DNA from: Dyadobacter subterraneus
Lineage (GTDB): Bacteria > Bacteroidota > Bacteroidia > Cytophagales > Spirosomataceae
Direction of reading: 5' to 3'
Assembly: GCF_015221875.1 (NCBI RefSeq)
Contig: NZ_JACYGY010000001.1
Location: 4,938,501 to 5,002,500 of the forward strand
DNA: 64,000 bases
In this document: piece by piece, positions 56,286 through 63,722 of the stretch
Position numbering within the stretch: position 1 is the stretch's first letter
Layout: each line of letters opens with the position of its first letter
Notes under the pieces: model-generated
Seen by the model: only the letters and a program-made list of their open reading frames with translations
Database searches by the model: none
What the model was told of the DNA's origin: nothing
Program-made: the position numbers and the translations under genes

Positions 56286-57068
56286 TTACCAAAATTCAAT
56301 GGTTGCCATTATTGGGTAATGATCCGAAACTTCGGGATGATTTTTGATCACCTTATATTTTTTCACTCTTACCTTATTATTCATTAATACAAAAATATAA
56401 TCCATCCGGTCGCCGGGAAGTCCTTCATTCCAGGTTTCCATTTGCGATCCACGCGCTGCATCCTGCCATTTTTTACGGAAAGAAAAATACGGCTGTTCAT
56501 TTGGCCGTGCGCCCATGTCCATCCCAATCACAACGGGTTGAATACTTCCCTGCAACATCTGATTCACAAAAGCAGCCTGCATGGCTCTGTCCATAACAGA
56601 GGCATATTCCAGACGTGCATTACAAAAACGGAATGTCAGTTTTTTGGCCGGATGAATAAGTCCGCATTGCAAAACCCTTGCGTCAGAACCTTTTGTCATA
56701 GGCAATTTGAATTTTTGTGTTTTTTCAAAAGGCCATTTCGATAAAATCCCGACACCCTGAGAACCACTTTCCGTACTGTCAGCCACGCCATATGCATAAT
56801 ACATGCCCGTTTGAATGGCCAGCTGCCGCAACTGAAACTGTACTTTCCCGTTATTTTTTAAACTATCTACTGCCTGTAAGGCAACTAACTGAGGCGAGTT
56901 TTCTTTTATTATTTTCAAAACCCCCATCAAATTTGACTCGTCGTTCAAATCCAGACCATGGCGAACATTGAAACTCATTACCTTTATCTCGATCGCCCGA
57001 CGAGGCTGGGAGGATAATAAAGTGATGGACAAACATATCAAGCTGATAATCAGTACTAACTTTTTCAA
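56286..57068 (-). CDS. Secreted endonuclease/exonuclease/phosphatase-fold protein with altered active site
   Basis: A 260-residue exported protein (signal peptide ~1-20) of the EEP superfamily, with VMSFNVRHGLDLNDE opening the domain and RMDYIF and SDHYPIMATIEF closing it. Compared with active members, the Mg-binding Glu of the LQEVD motif is Ala66 (ALQAVDS) and the Asn of the DxNA motif is Gly (DMGARP), while the C-terminal SDH remains. The loss of two catalytic residues suggests reduced or no hydrolase activity. The gene lies 4 bp before lutA on the same strand. Confidence 0.8.
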   Translation of the reverse strand: MKKLVLIISLICLSITLLSSQPRRAIEIKVMSFNVRHGLDLNDESNLMGVLKIIKENSPQLVALQAVDSLKNNGKVQFQLRQLAIQTGMYYAYGVADSTESGSQGVGILSKWPFEKTQKFKLPMTKGSDARVLQCGLIHPAKKLTFRFCNARLEYASVMDRAMQAAFVNQMLQGSIQPVVIGMDMGARPNEQPYFSFRKKWQDAARGSQMETWNEGLPGDRMDYIFVLMNNKVRVKKYKVIKNHPEVSDHYPIMATIEFW

Positions 57069-57252
57069 TCTATCAAATAGCTAAGTAAAAGGATTCGGGT
57101 CAAACCATAATTTAAAACCATTAGGTTAAAAATTGCAATCTGTGCTTATTATTTCTAAGAAGTTTTCCCTGACTTTTGCTGAGTTGCTGGTGGTTTGCTA
57201 GTTTTAAAAGTTACTTTTCAACAGGCTAAATATGCTTCTTTTCAACTATCTC

Positions 57253-57585
57253 TTAAACAAGGGCGAATATCTGATCCATCAACATCCATTTTTCGCCTTC
57301 CTTTGCTGATGGGAGTGCCTGCTGATATTTCCAGACAAACTGCTCCCACTCCTGTACCTTTGGATTGGCCAAATCCATGGCACTTTTCTTCTCAAAACTG
57401 AAATCATCTTCGGTTTCCATAATCATGAAAAGACGGTTTTCTATTCTGAAAATTTCCATCTGAGTAATCCCTGAATCCAGAATGCTCTTTGCAATTTCAG
57501 GGCGGATCGCTTTGTGAAGCGCTTCATATTCAGCGATCATTTCAGCATCATTTACCAAATCCAGCGCAAGGCAGTATCTTTTCAT
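57253..57585 (-). CDS. L-fucose/L-rhamnose mutarotase-like protein
   Basis: A 110-residue ferredoxin-like fold protein of the RhaM/DUF718 family, which interconverts alpha and beta anomers of 6-deoxyhexoses. The opening MKRYCLALDLVNDAEMIAEY and the ALHKAIRPEIAKSILDSG segment with the catalytic His are typical; the C terminus has WEQFVWKYQQALP. It lies 15 bp after the amidohydrolase on the minus strand, the last gene of the catabolic series. In the C. jejuni fucose locus, a mutarotase sits next to the lactonase in the same way. RhaM and FucU cannot be told apart here. Confidence 0.85.
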   Translation of the reverse strand: MKRYCLALDLVNDAEMIAEYEALHKAIRPEIAKSILDSGITQMEIFRIENRLFMIMETEDDFSFEKKSAMDLANPKVQEWEQFVWKYQQALPSAKEGEKWMLMDQIFALV

Positions 57586-57600
57586 TACTATTATATTTCT

Positions 57601-58428
57601 TTAATCGAGAGAATAAAATTTAACCGCATTATCTCCCCAGATTTTCTTCTGTTCGTCTTTTGACAACTTGGCTACATAAGTCGAAAGAATATCTTTCATC
57701 GCTCCATACTCCGCAGCAACCAGACAAACCGGCCAATCAGATCCAAAAAGAATGCGATTTGCTCCAAAAGCTTCAAAAATGATATCCAGATAGGGATTAA
57801 AATCTTCGTTTTTCCAGTTGTACCAATCCGCTTCTGTTACCATTCCGGAAACTTTGCAGGATACATTTGGCAGCTCTGCAAGCTTTCTAATATCCTTCGC
57901 CCAGCCTTCAATTTCTCCTTTTTTGATATAGGGTTTGGCAATATGGTCCAGCACGAAACGAACATTTGGAAGCTGTTTTGCAAAAATATAGCTGGCTTCA
58001 AGCTGCGTCGGATAAACCAGAATATCATAGGTAAAATTAAAAGCAGTAAGTTGTCTTACACCTTTAATAAAATCAGGTTGTTCCAAAAATCCATCCGGTT
58101 CGCCTTGTACCACATGACGGAAACCTTTCAATTTTTCAAACTGCGAACAAACTTCAAGTCGGTCATATAAATGATCAGCCCGCAAATCAATCCAGCCTAC
58201 AACTCCTTTTACGAAATCATTAGATTCTGCCAGTTGAAGCAAAAACTCAGTTTCCTGGTTAGACTGATCCGCCTGAACAGCCACACAGCCATCAACACCA
58301 TTTGCTTTCAAAACTGGCTCCAAATCCGCAGGAAGGAAGTTTTTACGTATTTCCTCCATTTCCGGCGTGATCCAGGAATCCCGTTGCTCGTCAAAAATCC
58401 AGAAATGCTGATGCGAATCGATTACCAT
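57601..58428 (-). CDS. Amidohydrolase-2 family lactonase (probable L-fuconolactonase)
   Basis: A 275-residue TIM-barrel metal hydrolase. Opening DSHQHFWIFDEQRDSWI (HxH motif), GVDGCVAVQADQSNQET, the metal- or substrate-binding VLDHIAKPYI (~150), and FGSDWPVCLVA (Asp) near the C terminus are all as in COG3618 lactonases. In L-fucose and related pathways this family opens the sugar lactone to the acid. The neighbouring mutarotase, FAH hydrolase, SDR and dehydratase support that role. Separated from the FAH gene by a perfect 18-bp-arm hairpin. Confidence 0.88.
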   Translation of the reverse strand: MVIDSHQHFWIFDEQRDSWITPEMEEIRKNFLPADLEPVLKANGVDGCVAVQADQSNQETEFLLQLAESNDFVKGVVGWIDLRADHLYDRLEVCSQFEKLKGFRHVVQGEPDGFLEQPDFIKGVRQLTAFNFTYDILVYPTQLEASYIFAKQLPNVRFVLDHIAKPYIKKGEIEGWAKDIRKLAELPNVSCKVSGMVTEADWYNWKNEDFNPYLDIIFEAFGANRILFGSDWPVCLVAAEYGAMKDILSTYVAKLSKDEQKKIWGDNAVKFYSLD

Positions 58429-58448
58429 TTTTTTATATTTTGATGATG

Positions 58449-58489
58449 GTTAAGAAAAGAAGTTTTTGATCAAAACTTCTTTTCTTAAC
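58449..58489. repeat. Long perfect hairpin inside the catabolic operon
   Basis: GTTAAGAAAAGAAGTTTT and its inverted copy around TGATCA, about 18 paired bases, between the FAH and amidohydrolase genes. It lacks a T-run, so it is more likely an RNA stability or processing element than a terminator. Confidence 0.65.
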
Positions 58490-58495
58490 TCTGAG

Positions 58496-59359
58496 TTATA
58501 ACGCTTTCCAGGCAATTGCTTCTTGTCTTTGTTCGCCTAAACCTTCAATTCCAAGTTCAACTACGTCACCTGGTTTCAAATAAAATGGCGGTTTCATACC
58601 TAAACCAACACCGGCAGGCGTTCCTGTAGAAATGACATCACCCGGAAGCAAAGTCATGAACTGGCTCAGATAACTTACCAAAAACGGCACATGAAAAATC
58701 ATATCTGATGTAGTGCTGTCCTGGATTTTTTTACCATTTAATGATAACCAAAGATTAAGATCATTAGCATTTGGCACTTCCGATGCTGGTACAAAGTATG
58801 GCCCGATCGGGGCAAATGTGTCGTTACTTTTTCCTTTAACCCATTGTCCGCCACGCTCTAATTGAAATTCACGTTCTGAATAATCGTTGTGAACCGCATA
58901 TCCGGCTACATAATTCAAAGCATCTGCTTCTTCAACATAGCTTGTTTTTTTGCCAATAATCACGGCAAGTTCAACTTCCCAGTCCGTTTTCACAGAATTA
59001 CGTGGAATGATCACCTGATCATTTGGACCAACCAAAGCAGAAGTAGATTTAAAAAATACAATCGGTTCTTTTGGAAGCTCGGTTGCACCGGATTCGTATG
59101 CGTGTTTTGCATAATTCATTCCAATACAAACTATTTTGGAAGGACGAGCGATACAAGATCCAAAGCGAAAACCTTTTTCAACGCGGGGCGATGATTCAGA
59201 ATTTGTAGTCAGCCAGTCTGACAGGCGGTTAAGTCCGTCAGTAGCAAAAAATTTCTCGTTATAATCTTCACCAAAAGCAGAAACATCCAGCAACTCGCCG
59301 TTGGTTAATTCTACACCAGGTTTTTCTTGTTCGTATGCGCCAAAGCGGAAAAGTTTCAT
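58496..59359 (-). CDS. FAH-family hydrolase, probable 2,4-diketo-3-deoxy-L-fuconate hydrolase
   Basis: A 287-residue fumarylacetoacetase-fold enzyme that cleaves a C-C bond next to a carbonyl. The start at 59359 (MKLFRFGAYEQEKPGVEL) matches the family's opening; the longer frame adds a leader. Metal ligands in the conserved IVCIGMNYAKHAYE (His), KTDWEVELAVIIGK (Glu, Glu) and VHNDYSEREFQ (Asp) segments are present. In the oxidative fucose pathway this family splits the diketo acid into pyruvate and L-lactate. It sits between the lactonase and an SDR. Confidence 0.85.
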   Translation of the reverse strand: MKLFRFGAYEQEKPGVELTNGELLDVSAFGEDYNEKFFATDGLNRLSDWLTTNSESSPRVEKGFRFGSCIARPSKIVCIGMNYAKHAYESGATELPKEPIVFFKSTSALVGPNDQVIIPRNSVKTDWEVELAVIIGKKTSYVEEADALNYVAGYAVHNDYSEREFQLERGGQWVKGKSNDTFAPIGPYFVPASEVPNANDLNLWLSLNGKKIQDSTTSDMIFHVPFLVSYLSQFMTLLPGDVISTGTPAGVGLGMKPPFYLKPGDVVELGIEGLGEQRQEAIAWKAL

Positions 59360-59377
59360 ATTAACTTGGTTTGTTGT

Positions 59378-59484
59378 TACACAGAGAAAAAGGGAGTTTA
59401 AAAGGAGAACCACAGAATTTTTTTACAAAACTTTTTTAATAAAAAACTCTGTGCACCTCTTTTTTTCTCTGGGGTCCTCTGTGA
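59378..59484. repeat. Imperfect inverted repeat of CACAGAG boxes
   Basis: Left arm ~59378-59420 (ACACAGAGAAAAAGG, then CCACAGAATTTTTTTA) and right arm ~59445-59484 (AACTCTGTG, CTCTGTGAAA) are inverted copies with several mismatches. It lies just before the FAH gene start. Similar CACAGAG-type sequences occur in other Bacteroidota intergenic DNA by memory only. Confidence 0.5.
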
Positions 59485-59496
59485 AACCTATAAAAA

Positions 59497-60270
59497 TTAG
59501 TTATTTAATTTTTCGAATCCTCCGTCGATCAGGTAATCGCAGCCTGTGATGAATGAGGCTTCGTCTGAGCATAGGTAAAGTGCTAATGCTCCGATTTCAG
59601 CCGGTTTTGCCATACGTCCGATTGGTTGGGTTTTTGACAATTTTTCAAACATTTCAGCTTCCTGTCCAGGATAATTTTTTGAAATAAAACCATCCACGAA
59701 AGGCGTATGAACACGTGCCGGGGAAACGCTGTTGCAACGGATTCCATCTGCCAGATAATCACGTGCTACTGATAAAGTCATGGAAAAAACAGCTCCTTTT
59801 GCAGTAGAATAAGCAAAACGGTCAGGAATACCGACTGTTGCTGCGATAGATGCCATATTCAAAATCACCCCGCCGCCTGCTTTTTTCAAATGTGGAATCG
59901 TAGCGAAAAGACAATTGTAAACGCCTTTAACATTCACATTGATCACACGGTCAAAATCTGTCTCGGCAGTATTGTCGGCTTTGCCAACGTGAGCAATGCC
60001 GGCGTTGTTTACCAGAATATTGATGGTCGCTTTTTCAGCAATTTCATCAATGACATTTATTACATCTGCCTGTTTTGAAATATCGATGGCATGTGCTTCG
60101 GCACTTCCACCTTCACTTTTAATATCAGCTGCAACCTGATTGGCAAGATCAATATTAAGTTCAAGAATATGGACATGTGCGCCCTGTTTTGCAAAGGTTT
60201 TGGATATTGCCAACCCGATTCCGCTTGCGCCGCCGGTTACCAATGCTACTTTACCAGTTAAATCAAACAT
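59497..60270 (-). CDS. Short-chain dehydrogenase, probable 2-keto-3-deoxy-L-fuconate dehydrogenase
   Basis: A 257-residue classical SDR. NAD-binding TGGASGIGLAIS, NNAGIAHVG, catalytic Ser in NMASIAAT, and YSTAKGA (Tyr and Lys of the YxxxK). Substrate-loop and C-terminal GCDYLIDGGFEKL are typical. In the pathway it could oxidise 2-keto-3-deoxy-fuconate at C4; the same family also provides fucose 1-dehydrogenases, so which step it does is not fixed by sequence. It is 84 bp after the FAH gene's 5' side and 250 bp from the dehydratase, across a repeat array. Confidence 0.88.
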   Translation of the reverse strand: MFDLTGKVALVTGGASGIGLAISKTFAKQGAHVHILELNIDLANQVAADIKSEGGSAEAHAIDISKQADVINVIDEIAEKATINILVNNAGIAHVGKADNTAETDFDRVINVNVKGVYNCLFATIPHLKKAGGGVILNMASIAATVGIPDRFAYSTAKGAVFSMTLSVARDYLADGIRCNSVSPARVHTPFVDGFISKNYPGQEAEMFEKLSKTQPIGRMAKPAEIGALALYLCSDEASFITGCDYLIDGGFEKLNN

Positions 60271-60351
60271 GTATTTTACAATTTAATATAAGATCAAGAG
60301 TCTGTTTGAAAAGACTTTTGATGAATAACTTTACTCGAATATGACTTCACG

Positions 60352-60489
60352 CTTCGGGAGAAATCCCGGGAAGTTTGTCGCTCAATCAAACTCCCCAGGA
60401 TAAATCCTGGGGTTAATATTAAAACTTCACTCCGGGATAAATCCCGATTCTTGGGTTAATTTTGGTACATCCCAGGATAAATCCTGGGG
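60352..60489. repeat. Array of four related short palindromes
   Basis: Four palindromes at ~60354-60369, 60393-60412, 60433-60446 and 60471-60488, about 40 bp apart. Three have the core GGATAAATCC; the first has GGAGAAATCC. Units 2 and 4 are CCCAGGATAAATCCTGGG, units 1 and 3 are variants with CGGG flanks. Two are followed by GTTAAT. Confidence 0.8.
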
Positions 60490-60520
60490 TTAATTTCTTA
60501 TTGCTATTAGAAGTTCCTGT

Positions 60521-62173
60521 TTATAGAGAAACGCCTCTTTTCCATGGAATAAAATCATCCTGGCCCAATTGCTGTGCTTTTGTAAGCTCACCGCTCGCCA
60601 CTTTGATCACATATTCCAGCAAATGATCCGCATTTTCTTCCAGTGATTGAGATCCGTCCACTACTGGCCCGCAGTCAAAATCAATTACATCCGGCATACG
60701 ATTTGCCAAAATGGTGTTCGTCGCAACTTTCGCAACCGGGCAAATTGGATTTCCTGTTGGTGTTCCCAATCCCGTTGTAAATAAAATGATATTTGCTCCT
60801 GCCGCAGTTTGTCCTGTTGTCGCTTCCACGTCATTTCCCGGCGTACATACCAGCGCCAATCCTGGAACTGTTGCTCTTTCTGTATAATTTAAAACATCAG
60901 AAATATAAGCGTTTCCACCTTTTTTCGCAGCTCCGGCAGATTTGATCGCATCCGTGATTAAACCATCCTTGATGTTTCCTGGTGAAGGATTGAAGGCGAA
61001 AGCTGAACCTACGGCTTCTGCTTTTCCTGCATATTCGCGCATTAATTTTTCAAACTTCGCCGCTTTTTCTTCTGTTACACAACGGTTAAGTAATTCCTGC
61101 TCGACACCATTAAGTTCAGGAAATTCTGCCAAAAGTGTTTGTCCGCCTAAACCAACTACAATATCAGAAAGGTGCCCAAGTACCGGATTTGCTGAAATTC
61201 CCGAAAAACCATCAGAACCCCCACATTTCAAACCAATAGAAAGTTTTGACAAAGGAGCGTCTTCACGTGTTTGTTTATTCATTTCGGTCAAACCTAAAAA
61301 AGTAGATTTGATAGCACCGGAAACCAGTGAATATTCCGTTCCTTTTTGGTGTTCAAAAGCGTAAAACGGTTTGTTAAAATTCGGGTCACGTTTTTTGATT
61401 TCGTCTTCCAAGGTCTGCAACTCCGAATTTTGACAACCTAAACTAAGAACCGTAATTCCTGCAACATTTGGATGAACCGCGTAAGCTGCAAAAAGTGCAC
61501 AAAGCGTGTTTGCATCCGTACGCGTCCCACCGCAGCCGCCTTCATGGGTCAGGAATTTAATTCCATCAACATTTGGGAAAGGGCGATTTTTAGTTTGCTG
61601 TTCTCTTGTTGGTTCCGAAAACCCGCCAAGATTCTGCATTTTCGACATATCACCGGACTGATATGCTTTCAAAAATTCTGCAACCTGTCCGCGATACATG
61701 TCTGTTTGTGCATATCCAAGCTCACGCTCGAAAGCATCTTTCATGATCAGCACGTTCCTGTTTTCACAAAAAACAAGAGGAAGTACCAACCAGTAATTGT
61801 ATGTTCCTACGCGACCGTCCGCACGATGATAACCTTTGAAAGTCCGGCCTTCCCAACGACTTACGTCTGGCTGGGTATATAAATATGGTTGACGATTTGC
61901 AGTGCTGTAATCCTGAGAATCGTGTTTTAGATTAAAAGTTGTGATCGGTTCACCACGTTTGATTGGCTGCTTCGCGCGACCTACCAAAACACCGTACATG
62001 ATAATTGCCCCACCGGTTTCTATATCTTCCGTTACAAATTTGTGTTTGGAAGAAACACCATAAGGCAGATGATAACTTACCCCGTTCCATTCTGCCTCTG
62101 CCCCGGTTGGTAAATCCCTCAACGCTACAATAACATTATCAGAGGGGTGAATTTTTAAAAGATTGGACGCCAT
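60521..62173 (-). CDS. UxaA-family sugar-acid dehydratase (probable L-fuconate dehydratase)
   Basis: A 550-residue enzyme with the N-terminal SAF domain (~1-90; IHPSDNVIVALRDLPTGA) and the C-terminal UxaA domain with Cys residues for iron (HEGGCGGTRTDANTLC; LKCGGSDGFSGISANP; VDGSQSLEE). In the family the reaction is removal of water from altronate or galactarate; in the C. jejuni fucose locus UxaA-like genes are split into two frames and act on fuconate. This one is full length. First gene of the minus-strand catabolic series. Confidence 0.88.
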   Translation of the reverse strand: MASNLLKIHPSDNVIVALRDLPTGAEAEWNGVSYHLPYGVSSKHKFVTEDIETGGAIIMYGVLVGRAKQPIKRGEPITTFNLKHDSQDYSTANRQPYLYTQPDVSRWEGRTFKGYHRADGRVGTYNYWLVLPLVFCENRNVLIMKDAFERELGYAQTDMYRGQVAEFLKAYQSGDMSKMQNLGGFSEPTREQQTKNRPFPNVDGIKFLTHEGGCGGTRTDANTLCALFAAYAVHPNVAGITVLSLGCQNSELQTLEDEIKKRDPNFNKPFYAFEHQKGTEYSLVSGAIKSTFLGLTEMNKQTREDAPLSKLSIGLKCGGSDGFSGISANPVLGHLSDIVVGLGGQTLLAEFPELNGVEQELLNRCVTEEKAAKFEKLMREYAGKAEAVGSAFAFNPSPGNIKDGLITDAIKSAGAAKKGGNAYISDVLNYTERATVPGLALVCTPGNDVEATTGQTAAGANIILFTTGLGTPTGNPICPVAKVATNTILANRMPDVIDFDCGPVVDGSQSLEENADHLLEYVIKVASGELTKAQQLGQDDFIPWKRGVSL

Positions 62174-62499
62174 AGTACTCTCAAGAGAAAATATATATTA
62201 ATAAAGTTCATGATTGGTGATTTGAATAACTTCTTGCAAAGCAACATTTCAGACTACAATAAGCAGACGAAATAATGAGCTTTTACCCGGTTTACCAAAA
62301 GCAGCCAACATTAATATATACTGCAAAAGGGCCTAAATAGTACATCAAGTTAGCCAAAATAAAAATACCAATATTTTCTATTGAATTTTTATACAAATGA
62401 ATAGAAATATTAAAAGGTCATGTTTCACTATTATAGCATATTTTTCAATAATTTTGGCATAAAGTAAGTGATAAGTTCACAAATCATGACATTATAACT
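62174..62499. promoter_or_regulatory. Divergent control region of the catabolic operon and its AraC regulator
   Basis: 326 bases between the dehydratase and the AraC-type regulator. An inverted repeat (AATATTTTCTATT at 62370-62382 and GAATAGAAATATT at 62399-62411) separated by 16 bases is a candidate operator. I found no unambiguous -7 box on either strand. Confidence 0.45.
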
Positions 62500-63381
62500 G
62501 TGAAACCGCAATTATTAAAAGTCCCCAAAGGTTTGCAGCAATCTTTCAGCATCAGAAGAGATGTTGTTTTATATTTCTACAACCGCTGGCATTATCATCC
62601 TGAAATGGAACTTGTTCATATTGAACAAGGCTCGGGAACTCAGTTTGTAGGCGATAATATCCAGCATTTTCAAAGCGGAGATCTTCTGTTAATTGGATCA
62701 AATTTGCCGCATTACTGGCGTTGCGACGAGAAATATTTCAGGGGTGATTCCAAGCTATATGCACAGGCAACGGTTTTACATTTTTCGGCTGAATTGTTTG
62801 GAGAGGTTTTCCGAAATCTGCCTGAGAATAAATCCATTAACGAATTGCTGGATAAGGCAAAATATGGAATGAAGTTATCAGGTCCGGAAAATCATCTTGT
62901 AAAGTCATTATTACAAAATCTGCTTGATCAAAAAGAGGGAAATCCAGTTATTTCTCTGCTGCAAATCCTGGAAACGCTGGCGCAAAGCAAGGATATCAAA
63001 CTGCTTTCCAACAGTCATTATCAGGAAGAATATGATCAGTATGATACCGACAGGATTAATCAGATTTATAAATATTCACTGGATAATTTTCAACGAAAAA
63101 TTTCTATCGAAGAAATTGCAGAAGTTGCCAGTGTCAGTCCGCATTCTTTTTGCCGGTATTTCAAAAGTCGAAGCCGTAAAACTTATTCTCAGTTTTTGCT
63201 TGAACTACGTATTGGTCATGCCTGTAAGTTATTGATTGATGGGAAACTGAGTGTCGCACAAATCTGCTTTGAAAGTGGGTTCAACAACTTCGCTAATTTC
63301 AATAAATACTTTAAAATCCATACGGGGAAAAGTCCGCTGCAGTATCTAAAAGGGTATCGGGTGAGCCCGGTGCTTATGTGA
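62500..63381 (+). CDS. AraC-family transcriptional regulator with cupin sensor
   Basis: A 293-residue regulator. The N-terminal cupin domain (~25-140) has YNRWHYHPEMELVHI and GDLLLIGSNLPHYWR, where cupin His and aromatic residues bind sugar. The C-terminal AraC domain (~190-290) has two helix-turn-helix units, ISIEEIAEVASVSPHSFCRYF and LSVAQICFESGFNNFANF, then GKSPLQYLKGYR. It starts with a GTG and is divergent from the dehydratase operon, the usual place for its regulator. Effector is probably a sugar or sugar acid of the pathway; not determinable from sequence. Confidence 0.92.
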   Translation: MKPQLLKVPKGLQQSFSIRRDVVLYFYNRWHYHPEMELVHIEQGSGTQFVGDNIQHFQSGDLLLIGSNLPHYWRCDEKYFRGDSKLYAQATVLHFSAELFGEVFRNLPENKSINELLDKAKYGMKLSGPENHLVKSLLQNLLDQKEGNPVISLLQILETLAQSKDIKLLSNSHYQEEYDQYDTDRINQIYKYSLDNFQRKISIEEIAEVASVSPHSFCRYFKSRSRKTYSQFLLELRIGHACKLLIDGKLSVAQICFESGFNNFANFNKYFKIHTGKSPLQYLKGYRVSPVLM

Positions 63382-63418
63382 GGTTTATTTGTAGTCTTTT
63401 GAGATTAATTTATTTTTT

Positions 63419-63607
63419 CGAAGCTTGATAGTTTTTGTTACCCGTCTAGACGCCCCCGTCCGACGGAAGAAAAAACCGTCGGACGGGTCGCCGGTGCCAA
63501 AATCTTGTTTGAGAAAGTCTATCTTCAAAAATATCAAGTTTTAAAGATCCGGTTCGAGCCACCGGTCGGACGGCTTTTTCTGCCGTCCGACCGGTATTAA
63601 AAGCTTC
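63419..63607. repeat. ~190-bp composite of GC-rich palindromes
   Basis: Hairpin A has CCCGTCCGACGG / CCGTCGGACGGG arms (63455-63466, 63476-63487). Hairpin B has ACCGGTCGGACGGC / GCCGTCCGACCGGT arms (63561-63574, 63582-63595). Outer GAAGCTT and AAGCTTC copies mark the edges. GC content is far above the surrounding DNA. The rest of this 341-bp gap holds nothing recognisable. Confidence 0.75.
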
Positions 63608-63722
63608 AACAAGCCATAATGGAAATTCAGTAATCCAAACCACCCAAAACCTCCCTTTTAAATATAATATCTACCTTGTACCCCAAAGCATATCCCCAAC
63701 GCCTAACAGCTAAAACCAGCAA

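Noticed and set aside
60352..60489. CRISPR array
   Set aside because: Units are 14-20 bp with differing flanks, and no cas genes are in the window.
63446..63643. 65-codon minus-strand frame
   Set aside because: It consists of the palindromic repeats at 63419-63607 translated; not a gene.
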